This document shows positions 7,770 to 18,203 of a DNA stretch of 64,000 nucleotides, one piece after another (positions within the stretch are counted from its first letter, which is position 1; the number at the start of each line of letters is the position of its first letter). Location: contig CAJQUW010009024.1 of NCBI GenBank assembly GCA_907163375.1, positions 129,001-193,000 of the forward strand, in the 5' to 3' direction. The notes under the pieces are model-generated. The model ran no database searches, was not told the origin of the DNA, and worked only from the letters and a program-made list of their open reading frames with translations. A program made the translations under genes and the position numbers. Source of the stretch: Prostheceraeus crozeri. Taxonomy: Eukaryota; Platyhelminthes; Polycladida; Euryleptidae.

Positions 7770-8660
7770 ATGCCACACATGAACATGACTCTCTCTCCTT
7801 CTTTCTTAGGCATACCATTCTTCGCTCAGGTTTTAAACATGTGGAAATTATCAGCATGGCTCCATGTATCATGGAAAAATCAGTGTGTTACATTTTATGA
7901 TACGAAACGTCAACTTCAGATAACTCTAGAACGCTTTCAACTACGAAGGTTACATCGCGCTATCCTATCCCACTCTTTCCGTGTCATTAACGTAGGAGAC
8001 GGCATTGTATTTATTCGCATTCAAGAGATGATTCTCCATAATGATCACTGCTACATTGTGATTCCAAAACCCTCATGGGAAAAGTATAAAAGGGAAGTTC
8101 ACTCAACCCTCATGTCAATTGTGAGTCATGCTCCCCATCTGCATCATCAACGCCATGCGCGAAATGAATCTCTGAAGAGACATCGATTTAGAACAGTTGC
8201 ATACCCATCTACCCGATTCAGTCTCTCATCGCGGTCGTCCGCAAATGTTGGTCATTCGCATGAGCAACGGTCGAAATCTTCAAATCTTTCGCTGCGGCAA
8301 AATCCAAGTCCTAGGAAACCTTTCTCATTTCGTGATGCAACCCATGTGCTACGAAGTCGTCAAGACACACTCATGCCTCATCTGCGCCTCTTTCCCCTGA
8401 CATTGAAGAATATAGTAGTGTCTGTTCAATTGAAGATGTTAGTGAATCTAGCCAACATTAAAACCAGTAAGCATTGTATATTTTATGAAACTGAACTCTT
8501 TCCTGCTGCTTTGATTCAAAAGTGGCATCCTGTACATATTGCAGGGTTTCACAACGGACATTGTATCATGACTGGTTTACGTGATCTCAGTAAAGTAGCT
8601 GAAATTGTTAAATCTTTAATGCGTTATCTGTATGAGTCACAGTTAATAGAATCGTGTTAA
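7770..8660 (+). CDS. PC4-like ssDNA-binding candidate, long form (296 aa)
   Basis: The N-terminal ~110 residues match the minus-strand gene of element B at 36,870-37,193: KLSAWLHVSWKNQCVTFYDT against KLSSQCHVTWKARRITFYDT, then QLQITLERFQL against QVKISLSPFQM, then SWEKYKREVH against SWNKYRERIH. The strand-strand-helix order (TFYDT, then a K/Q-x-I-[TS]-L strand, then a helix) recalls the PC4/p15 single-stranded DNA-binding fold; this is a hypothesis. The middle (residues ~120-210) is Ser/Arg/His-rich and probably disordered. The C-terminal ~80 residues are a separate folded-looking part (HCIFYETELFPAALIQKW). An acceptor-like CTTTCTTAG at about 7,809 offers another start. Confidence 0.5.
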   Translation: MPHMNMTLSPSFLGIPFFAQVLNMWKLSAWLHVSWKNQCVTFYDTKRQLQITLERFQLRRLHRAILSHSFRVINVGDGIVFIRIQEMILHNDHCYIVIPKPSWEKYKREVHSTLMSIVSHAPHLHHQRHARNESLKRHRFRTVAYPSTRFSLSSRSSANVGHSHEQRSKSSNLSLRQNPSPRKPFSFRDATHVLRSRQDTLMPHLRLFPLTLKNIVVSVQLKMLVNLANIKTSKHCIFYETELFPAALIQKWHPVHIAGFHNGHCIMTGLRDLSKVAEIVKSLMRYLYESQLIESC

Positions 8661-9683
8661 TCACATGAGGCGTTTTACATGAGTCATCGCAATGAACTAT
8701 CGCCCACACACGTGTCGGTGAAAAGGTCATCAACAAGGTTCATCGCTTTATGATGAGTCAGCGCTATTTATAGACATGAAACATGAAATGATGTCCACAC
8801 ACGTGTCGGTGAAAAGGTTGAACAAGACTGATTAGATTCTTATCTAACTGACTGGTGCTTTACCCCTTCATGAGTCAGAGCTATATATAGACATGAGTCA
8901 GCAAAATGGTTGATGTTTCCTAAGCCGAAGAAATTGTCATGATGTTACATTCGTTGGTGAGGATGATAACTTACAAACTCTAACATGGTTTTGACTTTAT
9001 TTTATACTTTACCTATCTTGCAAACAGTGAAATACTTATGACTTCATTTATATTTCACCTATCTTACAAACAGCGACATGGTTATAACTTTATTTCTAAT
9101 TTTACAATCATTAACTTTATTTCTAACCCTACCCATCTTACAAAATGATCAAAACTTTTACTTCTGTCTATTGAGTAAGAATCCCATCTTTATGTCAAAA
9201 GAAAAACGAGACAGTCTGTACATGATATGTTATTGAATGAAAGACATTTCATCACAGTCACACATAGTTAATACTGATGGTAGCAGAAAACAAAGTTTTT
9301 ATGGCTAACATCACCGGAGAAAACAAAGTCACTCATGTACAGGGAGAAAACAAAGTCACTCATGTGTAGGGAGAAAACAACGTCAGGAAAACCAGTTTGT
9401 ATGATATATTGACCAGTAAGTCATGATATGAAGTGATCAGGAGTTGGACGCATGTTACAAGGCACTCACTCACAACACCCCACAGAAAACGCCATGGAGC
9501 GAAAAAGCAAAACATCAACCACAACAGGGAGGAAGCATTCATCATCAGACATCGTCGGACGGAGGAGGAGAAAGTTCCTGTCTCTTGGGTGGAGGTAGAT
9601 GAGTGTCTGGATGGCCGTCCGGTAATGAGTGGTTAGGACTCATCCAGCATCGCTTGTCTTCCCAAGCTGAGAGACCTCGTTTC
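8661..9683. promoter_or_regulatory. Regulatory-looking noncoding stretch with four TGAGTCA sites
   Basis: TGAGTCA occurs at 8,680, 8,754, 8,871 and 8,894. Two sites are followed by GCGCTATTTATAGACATG or AGCTATATATAGACATG, so a TATA-like box lies 5-12 bases away. CCACACACGTGTCGGTGAAAAGG is repeated at about 8,703 and 8,799. Further on, GACTTTATTT...CCTATCTTACAAACAG repeats (8,985-9,150) and GGAGAAAACAAAGTCACTCATG repeats (9,283-9,384). No credible gene follows on the plus strand before the end of the polymerase gene, so either the driven gene is lost or the array works at a distance. Confidence 0.5.
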
Positions 9684-12600
9684 CTAAACGTCGTTTTTCT
9701 GACTTGATGCGACTGTGATTTTAAAATGGTCATTTCTACTTTTTTTAATTTTAAGAGAATCTAAGGCATCTTGATAGTCCCTATGTGTCATTTTTCTAAC
9801 GATTGACTTCGAGATGCCTTTCGCCCGTTTTATAGAAAGCTCTGAGGATTGTAGCTTCATGGAGTACATCTTGGGGCGAAGCAAGATCATCTCCTCTATC
9901 TGTTTGCCGGCACACTCATCCTTGAAGCAGCCAAGCTTCGCATTATTTGAGGTAGAGTAAAGCGGATGGTCAGTTGGATAGTTGGAACTATCAAACTTGG
10001 GTGCTAAATATTTTAAAATGTCTTCCTGCTTGACTTGGCTAGTGGTTGTCAAAGCTAGTAAAGAAGCTGTCTGTATCGCCTCCTACTAATTCCACATGTT
10101 GGATCAATGGACACGTTTTAAAAGTGTGGTAAAATAACTTGTACATTTCTAACTTGGAGTGATCCAAGACAGCTTGACCGACATAAATGGGCTTGCAAAG
10201 TTCTACTTTAGATTTTAGCATTTTAAAACCAGTGATGTCTTCGGAAATGACATCATGGTGGCAAAACAATGGCGAGCGACATAACTTGATACTCGTTTCC
10301 GGATCAGTTACGATACGATAGTCCATGCGCTTTCTTACATCCTCCATGGTTTTACCAAAGAGGGCATTATTCTTAAATTTAAAGAAGTCCTTTTCGAAAG
10401 GATTCTTGGATTGAGCCCGTTTCTTGCTATTAAATTCTATATACGGTTTTAGAAAGGGCTTCTGCATAAACTGGATAGCGCGATGGACTTTGTCAAGTTG
10501 CATCCTCATACCTAGATAGAATTTGAGGATGGAATAGTGCACGATGTAGTGCTGCTTGTTCAATTGGGTGTGCAACAACTTCCTAGTGGGTTTATAGTTT
10601 AAGTCATTTTCCGCCTCATATTGCTTATTGTGTTCTTCCATAAAGGGAGAGAACATATCTGGACTGACTATGCCAGATTCGGGTGCGAGAGGAAAATCAA
10701 CTGTTCTAATCTTAATACAGTCTGGATAGATGAGGTCGACTTCAAATAAATAACCTATGTCGGCCTCATCTCCCAGTGCCATGATGTGTGCTGGATTGGA
10801 GAAGCATTCAATGTCATGGGGGCTCTACCCATTGGAAGTCAGACTGTGGCACAGGCTTGGATAATGCACTCCCATACAAATTATTTTTGTCTATGTACAT
10901 TAAATGCGTGGTCGATCCTATGTCTTGGGTGCTGTTGACAACATGTTTGTTGACAAATGTTAAGCCTCCCCTAACACCACGTTCAAATAACGTGTACATT
11001 TCTGCATCGTGCAGTAAATGAATGCTCTCTTTCGTCATCTTGAAGGCTGACTGATAGGACAGACCCGGCAGACTAACAAAATGGACGGGATCTAAGGCGT
11101 CCTGTTCTAATGTGACTTTCCTAAAAGTCTCAAACACGTCAGCCAACAGATAGACGTCTAATTTTAAGTAGGCAAGCATGTAGTCACCAAAAGTGCGACA
11201 CCTAAATTCTAGCCATGCTTGCTCTGCATGCCTATAATCATCCAGCGAACAATCCTCACCCGTCAAATCATTTTTAAGTTTATCGATGGACGGAAGGGAT
11301 GTTTCATTCAATGTATCCATTGAACTAAAATATCTATAAGGAAGCACCCCTTTCCGTCGCATCAGACTGTCACTTATGTTGGGATAGTCTTTTTTTAAAT
11401 GTTGAGTGAGGGAAAGTGTTTCTAAATTATTAGCCAACGCGGCTAAGGAAGAAGACATAAATTGAAAACTGTCTAGAAACTTTATGTCATAGAAGACAGG
11501 CTTCCCCTCCTTCGTCTTATCTACTTGGACTTTAGCAGTGATGCACATAAATTTTTCCTTACTTTGTGCAATCACTTTGGATGACCAGGATTTCATTTTA
11601 CCGAATCCATGGCGAATGATGATGTGAGCATCATAACATTTAGAGTTATGGAAGATGACGGGGAGCATTCGCCGTTTGAGCCTAAGTTTCATATTGCATT
11701 TACTGCATAAGGCAGACCTAAATTTGTCACTCAGATGGCAACGGTCCCTCACTTTCTTATGTTGCCGATCATCAAAGAATGAACAGCAGCGGGGACATTC
11801 CGTGTTCCCATTAAATTTGATTTTATCGGCTTCTGTGAAGCACATGGGTTTCCTAGTCAGCTCCGTTTCATAGCGTTGATGAAAACGGGCCTTCCTATCT
11901 AAAAAAGTTGAGGAAGTTTTCAACGCACTCCTCGCCTTGCCACACATGCATTTTATTTTGGTTCCTATAATATGGATGCCAAACTTTATAGCAGGCAATG
12001 GCTGCTGGCTCATGACTTTGATCTTCTTGTTCAATATAACATTCAATGTCCGCATAGATCGTACATATGGGACTGAGATCATTGCCGTTTTCCTCATACC
12101 TATACAATTTCTCTTTGGGCATGTCTTCCATTTGAAGCTTACCCCGAGAGCACCACTCGTCATGGTGTTCAAAATATGGTTTAGATGTGAAACGCCGTGT
12201 GCAGCGGTCACAGTAATAATGTTTGTCATCATAACTTTGCTGGTGGCGATACAACTTTGAAATTTTAGGAATGCCACAATAATGCCATTCTGGGTGGTTG
12301 TCGCTATAGACTAGGAGGAGATTGACAACTCGGTCGAAGTCACTTTTTGGCGGTTGTTATACCTAACGCCCTTCAGACCTTTTTCCCAGAGATGGACGAC
12401 TGTCTTAATTTCATTCAATTGTTCAAATTGGGCGATGCCTTTAAAATCTAATGTGTTGACATCTAACCCGTCAAACTTAAGCTCATCCTCCCATTCACGA
12501 TACTTGGTGACTCTTTGATGATGTATACCTATATCATTATAGTGAAGAATGGAGAGGAAGGCATGCTTGAAACATTGGGACTGACACTCTACATTGATGA

Positions 12601-12800
12601 CAGCCTTTTTGTCAGCCAGTGCTTTGGGGATGGTGAAGCAACCACTCCCTTGTAAATTTTCTAAAAGATTAATTTTAATGTCTACCTTCTCTATCCCATC
12701 AAAGACCAGACCGCTGTCTCTTTCATTAAATTTATTTAAGTTGCTGTCGAGATAGGTCGCATGTCTCTCTATCCACTCGTTTACATCACCTATGAGATCA
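9684..12800 (-). mobile_element. PolB: Protein-primed family B DNA polymerase of element A (fossil)
   Basis: The minus strand encodes the Polinton-type replicative polymerase. In order: an N-terminal block typical of Polinton PolB, a C2H2-like finger (CDRC then HHDEWC), Exo I (YADIECY), Exo II region (YDAHIIIRHGFG), Exo III region (LDSFQFMSS), DVYLLADVFETFRK, motif A (YIDKNNLYG), motif B (ALFGKTMEDVRKR) and motif C (GGDTDSFF). These are the 3'-5' exonuclease and polymerase sites of a protein-primed enzyme that would copy the linear element. It is the only polymerase in the window. It looks broken, with a few breaks. Its end faces the regulatory stretch at 8.7-9.7 kb. Confidence 0.9.
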
Positions 12801-14313
12801 GCAGCACAGGAGGCTCTACTTCTCCCGTGCTACTGTCTACCTTATTGAAACGAGCAGTGAGATAGAACATGCCCTTAAGTAAAAATCTATCTAAACTCGC
12901 CAACATTTGATGTATTAAGCCTATATTATTCATCAAGAAAGGATGAACGTCCTGCAGAGCTTCAGAGCTTTCTAACTCGTAATCGCGAACGAGCCTCTGA
13001 AGGGAAAACTTGCTCAGCCTTAGAGTGACGTTGTTGTCAGTGTAAAGCTCAGTGGGATGAGTGTGACAGAGTGTGTGCGAAGAAAGAACAAACTCTGTAG
13101 GAAAGGTCTTCTGACACGAAGAACAGGAAAAGCCGACGTGCGATGAAGGATGCTTCCTACCTGTTGTTGTCGGTGGTTGCCTCACACTGCCACAGGAACC
13201 GCCTTCGATGTTGACTTGCAAGTTGGTGCTGTTGTAGATCGTGCGTCCACAACCTTCACACTTGGGCCGTTGAGGGATCGGTCGGCGCTTTCCTCCCCTG
13301 CAGGTATGGCCAGCGGTGTGACGTCTCAAACTGTAGGCTAAGACGAAGATCCTGTCACGCCGCTGGCATCGAAAGTCCTTCTCCTCCTCGACTTCAATCT
13401 CCCTCTCCTCTCCCACTATCTTTAACTCCTCCTGCTCCAACAATCTCTCCACCGACTTGACGGAGAGGAGAAGGAGTTCGACCGCTGCAGGTGGTGGTGG
13501 CGATGCAGGGATGATGGGACGGGAGGGAACGTCATCGTCCAAGAGATAGGCCGCCAGATCTGTTGAGAAAAAGAGAAAAGAGATTAGTAACATGATCATA
13601 ATTTCAAGTTTGAAGTCTAATCCCCCTTTTCCCAATCACGGATACTTACCATCTAAGGACTGTAACTTTGGCAGCAAGGATGGACGCGGAGGAGGTAGGA
13701 AAGGGACGCGAGCCGACGGTCGAAGGGTCCTGTGCTTTGGTGTCGGAGGGACGTGGTGACGAGGAGCAGGGACTGGCGCAGGGACGGACGCAGGGAGCGG
13801 AGCTGGCGGTGGAGGTGGGGCGATGACGATGCCCGAGAGAGGGGTCGCACCTTGAGCAGAGGTAGACGGGTGGGAAGGTAGGGCCGGAAATTCAGCTTCG
13901 AATCTCCGCCTCGCGGCTTCCTCCCACTTTTTATCTTGGCCATATCTGTAGAGAGGAAAGAGAGATTAGATAATGAGGCAAGGATGATGCAGAGGATCTG
14001 AAACAGTCTAAACATGAAATGTTAAGGATACTCACTTGCCAAGCCGCTCATAGGCTTCCTCGATTACTCCTTGGGGGACGGGTTCCCCATTACAAATACA
14101 TTCATGCACTGAAAAAGAATGACAGCAAAGATAAGCAGAGCTAAAATTTGGATTCGGTTTAAACATGAACAAAATAATGGAGGGGCTCTTGATTTTAATG
14201 AGGATGTCTACCCTAGTAAGAGAGTCAACCTTGTTACAAATACTTACATTGCTCGATGGTAGCCTTCTCCATCTCTGCAGCAATGCGATAATTTTGAACT
14301 TTGTTGAATTCCA
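12801..14313 (-). mobile_element. Upstream exons of the element A polymerase gene (fossil)
   Basis: The minus strand upstream of the polymerase core has a run of short open segments, each next to consensus splice signals: a first segment starting MEFNKVQNYR (near 14,313) with a GTAAGT donor, a small segment ending EEAYERLGK with a GTGAGT donor (about 14,095-14,036), a proline-rich segment (about 13,945-13,650) with GTAAGT, and a large segment beginning DLAAYLLDDD (about 13,563) that carries two CxxC...H zinc-finger-like motifs and an acidic stretch. Acceptors read TTTTTCAG, CTCTACAG and CTCAACAG. Small spliced 5' exons are unusual for a Polinton polymerase. Whether these make one transcript is not shown here. 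Confidence 0.55.
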
Positions 14314-14690
14314 TTTTCTTGGTAGGATGTATTAATTGTTAAACTTCAAACACTGAAAAGGAAAGATGAGAATCGTTTCATTTGCCTAGTCAACGTTTCT
14401 CATGGGAACAATCATTGAAGTGACATCTAATGAATTACATTTCACTCTACTCCACATGATAAAGACTAACCTTTGTCGAATGGCTGAAGTACTCTGACCT
14501 GTCGAGAGAAAGCGTCACGTTGAGTATGAAGTCGAACGCCCGACATGAGCAACGGCTCCGAGGCTTCGGTCTAACAAACGACGAACAACCCGTGCAACGC
14601 AATCCCTCTACGGCAGTACCCGCCGTCCCGAAGGAACGCTCAAGCAAAGGAGGTATTACAGCGATGATATGTTTTATGAGCAGAAGATAT
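14310..14690. other. Noncoding block also found at 18.07-18.6 kb
   Basis: About 14,505-14,660 (GCCCGACATGAGCAACGGC... then CCGCCGTCCCGAAGGAACGC... then ATTACAGCG) resembles 18,090-18,140 plus 18,540-18,600. In the second place the two halves are separated by about 400 bases that include the tRNA-like sequence. This marks an insertion there. No gene is supported here. Confidence 0.4.
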
Positions 14691-14809
14691 GATAGCAAGA
14701 GACTATTCAACTTGATAGCAAGTCAAAACAACCTGATAGCAGGAGTTCACCGACACTCAACTTGTGAAAGTTAAATGTGAAGAGCAGAGCTGATGCACTG
14801 CCTTTTATA
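14690..14809 (-). promoter_or_regulatory. Promoter and first-intron motif cluster of the polymerase gene
   Basis: On the minus strand TATAAAAG (14,802-14,809) is followed about 60-120 bases downstream by three copies of a GCTATCA motif (TGCTATCAGG, TTGCTATCAAG, TTGCTATCAT at about 14,740, 14,720 and 14,690). The same motif lies just inside the first intron of the MTK genes. This suggests that the polymerase and MTK genes share a regulatory design. Confidence 0.5.
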
Positions 14810-14948
14810 AGATTTTCCTAAGCGGTGAATGTATGAGACCTCTCGTCCAATCACAAACGAGCTAGAGTTCCCGATGTTCGCACGCACATTTGTAACGCGT
14901 TGTTGAAATCGTCCTAGGCAAACATGATGTTTAGCAATAGACTCAACC

Positions 14949-15311
14949 ATGGCACCTGAAGTCAATACATTGAAACATGATGATTGCACGATTCGTTTTC
15001 ATCAAGAGTGCTTCGGAGGCTTAATACAAGATTACATCCTTGAGTTTCAAAGGGAGGAGACAGAATTGGAAGCATGTTTAGACTACACACGAAAAATATT
15101 TACGGAGTTGATATCTTATTTTAAAGACAGTCTCATCAAGGCTCACTTAATTGCACATGTCAATTACATTCATTTTCCACAAGGTGAAGTAGCTATGGAC
15201 AAGAATATGTTACTGATGCTTCTGAGTTTTATACACGACATCTGCGGAAGATTATTTCTCGGATGCACAACTTTCATGGTTACGGCGATCATTTGCTTCT
15301 GCATAAAATAA
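14949..15311 (+). CDS. Accessory protein family R, copy 3 (120 aa)
   Basis: A 120-residue frame starting MAPEVNTLKHDD. It matches copies 1 and 2 around CTIRFHQECFGGLIQDYILEF (copy 1: CSLRFHRQSLRGVIRDYIISF) and later KAHLIAHVNY. It lies divergently from the polymerase promoter, about 140 bases away, and an AATAAA signal follows near 15,368. The C-terminal end reads into an unrelated hydrophobic stretch (TTFMVTAIICF), so the tail may differ from the other copies. Function unknown. Confidence 0.55.
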   Translation: MAPEVNTLKHDDCTIRFHQECFGGLIQDYILEFQREETELEACLDYTRKIFTELISYFKDSLIKAHLIAHVNYIHFPQGEVAMDKNMLLMLLSFIHDICGRLFLGCTTFMVTAIICFCIK

Positions 15312-15975
15312 GCCATATTGTCATTGCTATTAGTAAAGTGGGTTTCAATGATGTTAAATCAAAGACCAAATAAAGTATTTTTTCATGCCACTTGTGTTGT
15401 GCTAAACTTTCTAGTGTTGTGGTGAACACTGTTTTCATATAACATTCTAAACTCTCAGTCTCACTGCAGTAGAAGACTGCTTTTAGTAAACCTGATGAAG
15501 CTAATCTAACAGTCATGGAGTTTGAATTTTCTAATAGGGGAACATTTGGTAACTGTCTCCAATAAAACTTTCTAACACTGTGAAAGTAAGTTACAAGACA
15601 ATCTACACTGTGCAGTAAAACCTTCTAAAACTTTCTAGTGCTGTGATGAGTTCGGTCAGTCATAAAACTTCAATGATCAAACTTTATTTTCACAAACGTG
15701 CGTCGCGGTAAAACTATTTGACTACACTTACTTTGCAAACCATGATACACTTTCTGGCTAGACTTACGAATAAAACTTCAATGATCAAACTTTACTTTTA
15801 CAAACATGTGTCACGGTAAACTATTTGACTACACTAACTTTGCAAACCATGCTACACTTTCTGACGACACCGACAAGAGCTTGTTCACTAGCGAAGAGAG
15901 AAGTGTGTGATGTGTTGCGTGTGGCGCATGAATGTCCTCCCTTCATTCCATTCATCATTTATTCTTCCCTTCTGC
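15312..15975. repeat. Noncoding stretch with a 109-bp direct repeat
   Basis: CTTCAATGATCAAACTTTA begins at 15,667 and 15,776. Each copy continues through a GTAAAACTATTTGACTACAC-like block to CTTTGCAAACCATG (period 109). Before this, related A-rich pieces with AAAACTTTCTA occur several times (15,405-15,640). The end of the second copy (GACAAGAGCTTGTTCACTAG) is shared with the palindrome spacer at 40,440. No gene is supported. Confidence 0.5.
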
Positions 15976-15979
15976 ATTC

Positions 15980-15995
15980 CATATCCGAAGATATG
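15980..15995 (-). ncRNA. UUCG-tetraloop hairpin, element A copy
   Basis: Read on the minus strand: CATATC-TTCG-GATATG, a 6-bp stem closed by C-UUCG-G. It is conserved at 29,852-29,867 (+), 40,553-40,568 (-) and, with a 5-bp stem, 53,465-53,480 (-). One pair changes from G-C to A-T between copies while pairing is kept. It lies near the 3' end of the MTK gene. Confidence 0.5.
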
Positions 15996-15999
15996 TGGC

Positions 16000-17222
16000 G
16001 GGCTTGGGACCGCTTTAGCTGCATTAGAAGGTTGGCCCTTAAAAGAGCCCATGCGTCGTTCTCCGTCCACCGACACTCCTCGCTTCATCAACTATTGCAA
16101 AAACTCTGAAAGAAAAAGAATAGGAGATTAGAGGCGGCAAGGAAATGATCATGTTGAAGTAACTTACTGGGAACTTTCTTGCGAAATTTTCGGACGACGA
16201 AGTCCTCAAGCTGCCCGGTAATATCCATACTCATATGGAGACATCGGACTCCGTCGCCCTCGTAGCACTCCTGTGTTTGATTTAGGTCGCTTGTAATCGA
16301 AGGGGCATCGCATACATTATTTTGAAAGAGGGGAAGATGGACTTCATACGCTCTCTTCCTCTTCACTCTTCTCTCAACCTCTCGCAACTTTTCCACTTCA
16401 CTCCCCAACTGTTTGTTGATCACCTTCGTCTCTTCCACTTCCTTCACCACACCTCGAATCCGCTCAACCTCATTCTCCTCACGCATCAGCTGCAACTCTA
16501 AGCCCTCAACCGCCTTCACTCGCTTCATCATATCACTCCTTTCCTTCAACCACTCCTGCTCCTTCACTCACATCTCCTCCAACTCCTCTCTCAACACCTT
16601 CATACCTTCAACCTTAGCCTTCAGCTCTTCATTCTCCTTCAAAACCTTTCTATTTACACTCTCCATACCCATCATACGATCCTTCAACCTTACAAACGCC
16701 TCCATATCATGCACCTCTTTCCTTGGCGATGATGTCGCTACATACTCAACAACTTCCTCCGTCCTTCTTTTCCTGCGCGTACCACTCTTCCTTCAAATCC
16801 GATATATCCCCAAACATATCTTCCATCACCGCATCCAAATCAACCTCATCAGTCTTCTTAATTTCCGCTCTCAACTCCACTTCCTCACTCGTATCCTCAT
16901 CACTCTTCTCAGCCATCCCCTTCGCAATCAAAGCTACATCCTTATCATTCTCTTCCATCGCCAACAATATTCCCTCAAACCACGACTTAAACCCCTTCTC
17001 TCCGATGTCCCCACTCTCACACTGTAAATGCGCCTTGATAAATTCTGCCTCATCTCCCATCGCACATATCCGAGAAGACACACACAACCTCAACATCACT
17101 TTCCTCTCATGGCCCATCGTCCCCTCTTTAGCTTTTAAATGCTTCTTCAGATCGCTACCTCGTGCGATACGGCCACAGGTGCATTTGCCAACCAGCATTC
17201 TAGCATTGCACTGCTTAGTCAT
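16000..17222 (-). CDS. MTK gene, element A copy: N-terminal Cys-rich plus coiled-coil protein
   Basis: The protein starts MTKQCNARMLVGKCTCG at 17,222. The first ~60 residues have paired cysteines and histidines (CTC, later C...C, AHLQC), matching the B copies (MTKKCN, CSC, AHANC); this is probably a zinc-binding domain. An acidic middle follows, then (16,567-16,088) a heptad-rich coiled coil (LREVERR, VERIRGVV) and a C-terminal block with ECYEGDGVRCLHM that corresponds to ECFNCTDVRCYHI in the B copies. A final KGQPSNAA segment at about 16,040 is shared with the B copies. The frame does not run through as one piece, so an intron or a break may lie near 16,570-16,740. Family not recognised. Confidence 0.55.
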
Positions 17223-17500
17223 GATAATTCTGAAAAGATAGAGTAAAATTTGATAGCAAGTGTTTATAGGATACTACTTGCTGATATGCATTAAAAGACT
17301 AAGTCATCAAACATTTGATAGCAAACGTTGGAATAAAATCATCAACCAAATTTAAAGAGTATGATTCCTAGCTTTATCCCAAAACCCAAAGTTTGATAGC
17401 AAACCTTGTCAGAGCACTCATCGTTCGTCTTGCAACTTGAAACAGGAGTGAAGACTAGAGAAAAGTCGCGGTTTATATACCCAGCGAGCACAAACCCATG
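17223..17500 (-). promoter_or_regulatory. MTK promoter, noncoding exon and first intron (element A)
   Basis: On the minus strand: TATATAA (17,473-17,479), then CTTCACTCCTGTTTCAAGTT, then GAACGATGAGTG where the B copies have a GGTGAGT donor, then TTTGCTATCAAACTTT, two more TTGCTATCAAA motifs, and a CTTTTCAG acceptor 9 bases before the ATG. The same layout is seen at 24,886-25,010 and 57,150-57,272. Confidence 0.65.
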
Positions 17501-18130
17501 ATTCAGATCTTCCTTATTTGGCTATGCTTTTGACTTGACAGCAGCAGTTTAACCATGTATGGGCATCGGCAGTCACCGTGCTTTCCGTTACCAACTCCCA
17601 ACACAAAGACGGGTTCCCCTATGATGCGAAAAGGTTTGACGTCAATGCCTGCAGTAACCGTCTCATTTTTACCGAGTTACAATGACAAACGATAAACGTT
17701 GGCAACCCTGAGTTACTGAGGTAGACGAGATTTCACAAAGGCCTGATAGCAAGCCAGCAACCGTTTGGGTGTTAAGCTCTTAAATCCGGTACAGGCATTA
17801 CTCAGAGGGGATCTTATCCAAGCTCCAAGGCCTCGACCCACAAATCCAACCTCGGGCGGACAGAGCGTGCGTCATGTCACTGTGTTGGTATCCGGGTCCC
17901 GATTTTGACATAAAAATCGGTGGAGTTATTTACAAGAGGAAACATCCCAAGTCGTTGCTTTGATCAGCTTGATAGCAAGCCGTAGAGAGGGATAGCAACT
18001 TCACAAGCGTTTTGCAATGGCGATGTTTAGATTCCACCCATGACAAGATAGCTAAGACTCAATCGATTGGCGTTCAAAGTGCTACGTTGAGAACTGTGTC
18101 AAATGCCCAACATGAGACATGAGTTGCCCC
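17501..18130. repeat. Conserved terminal-region block (element A copy)
   Basis: About 17,790-17,950 (GGGGATCTTATCC..., AACCTCGGGCGGACAGAGCG, GTGTTGGTATCCGGG) is nearly the same as 24,290-24,430 (inverted) and 57,490-57,640. It lies upstream of each MTK promoter. It is noncoding and strongly conserved between elements that otherwise differ, as expected of a replication or end region. GATAGCAAG motifs occur at about 17,747, 17,970 and 17,990. Confidence 0.6.
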
Positions 18131-18203
18131 AGCGGTTTCGGTCTAAAATATGACACACTCCCTTGCCACACTTAGACGCCAGACTTTCCACCTTGCCACA
18201 CTT

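Noticed and set aside
13150-13341. Plus-strand frame opposite the polymerase upstream exons
   Set aside because: No motif; explained by the zinc-finger coding sequence on the minus strand.
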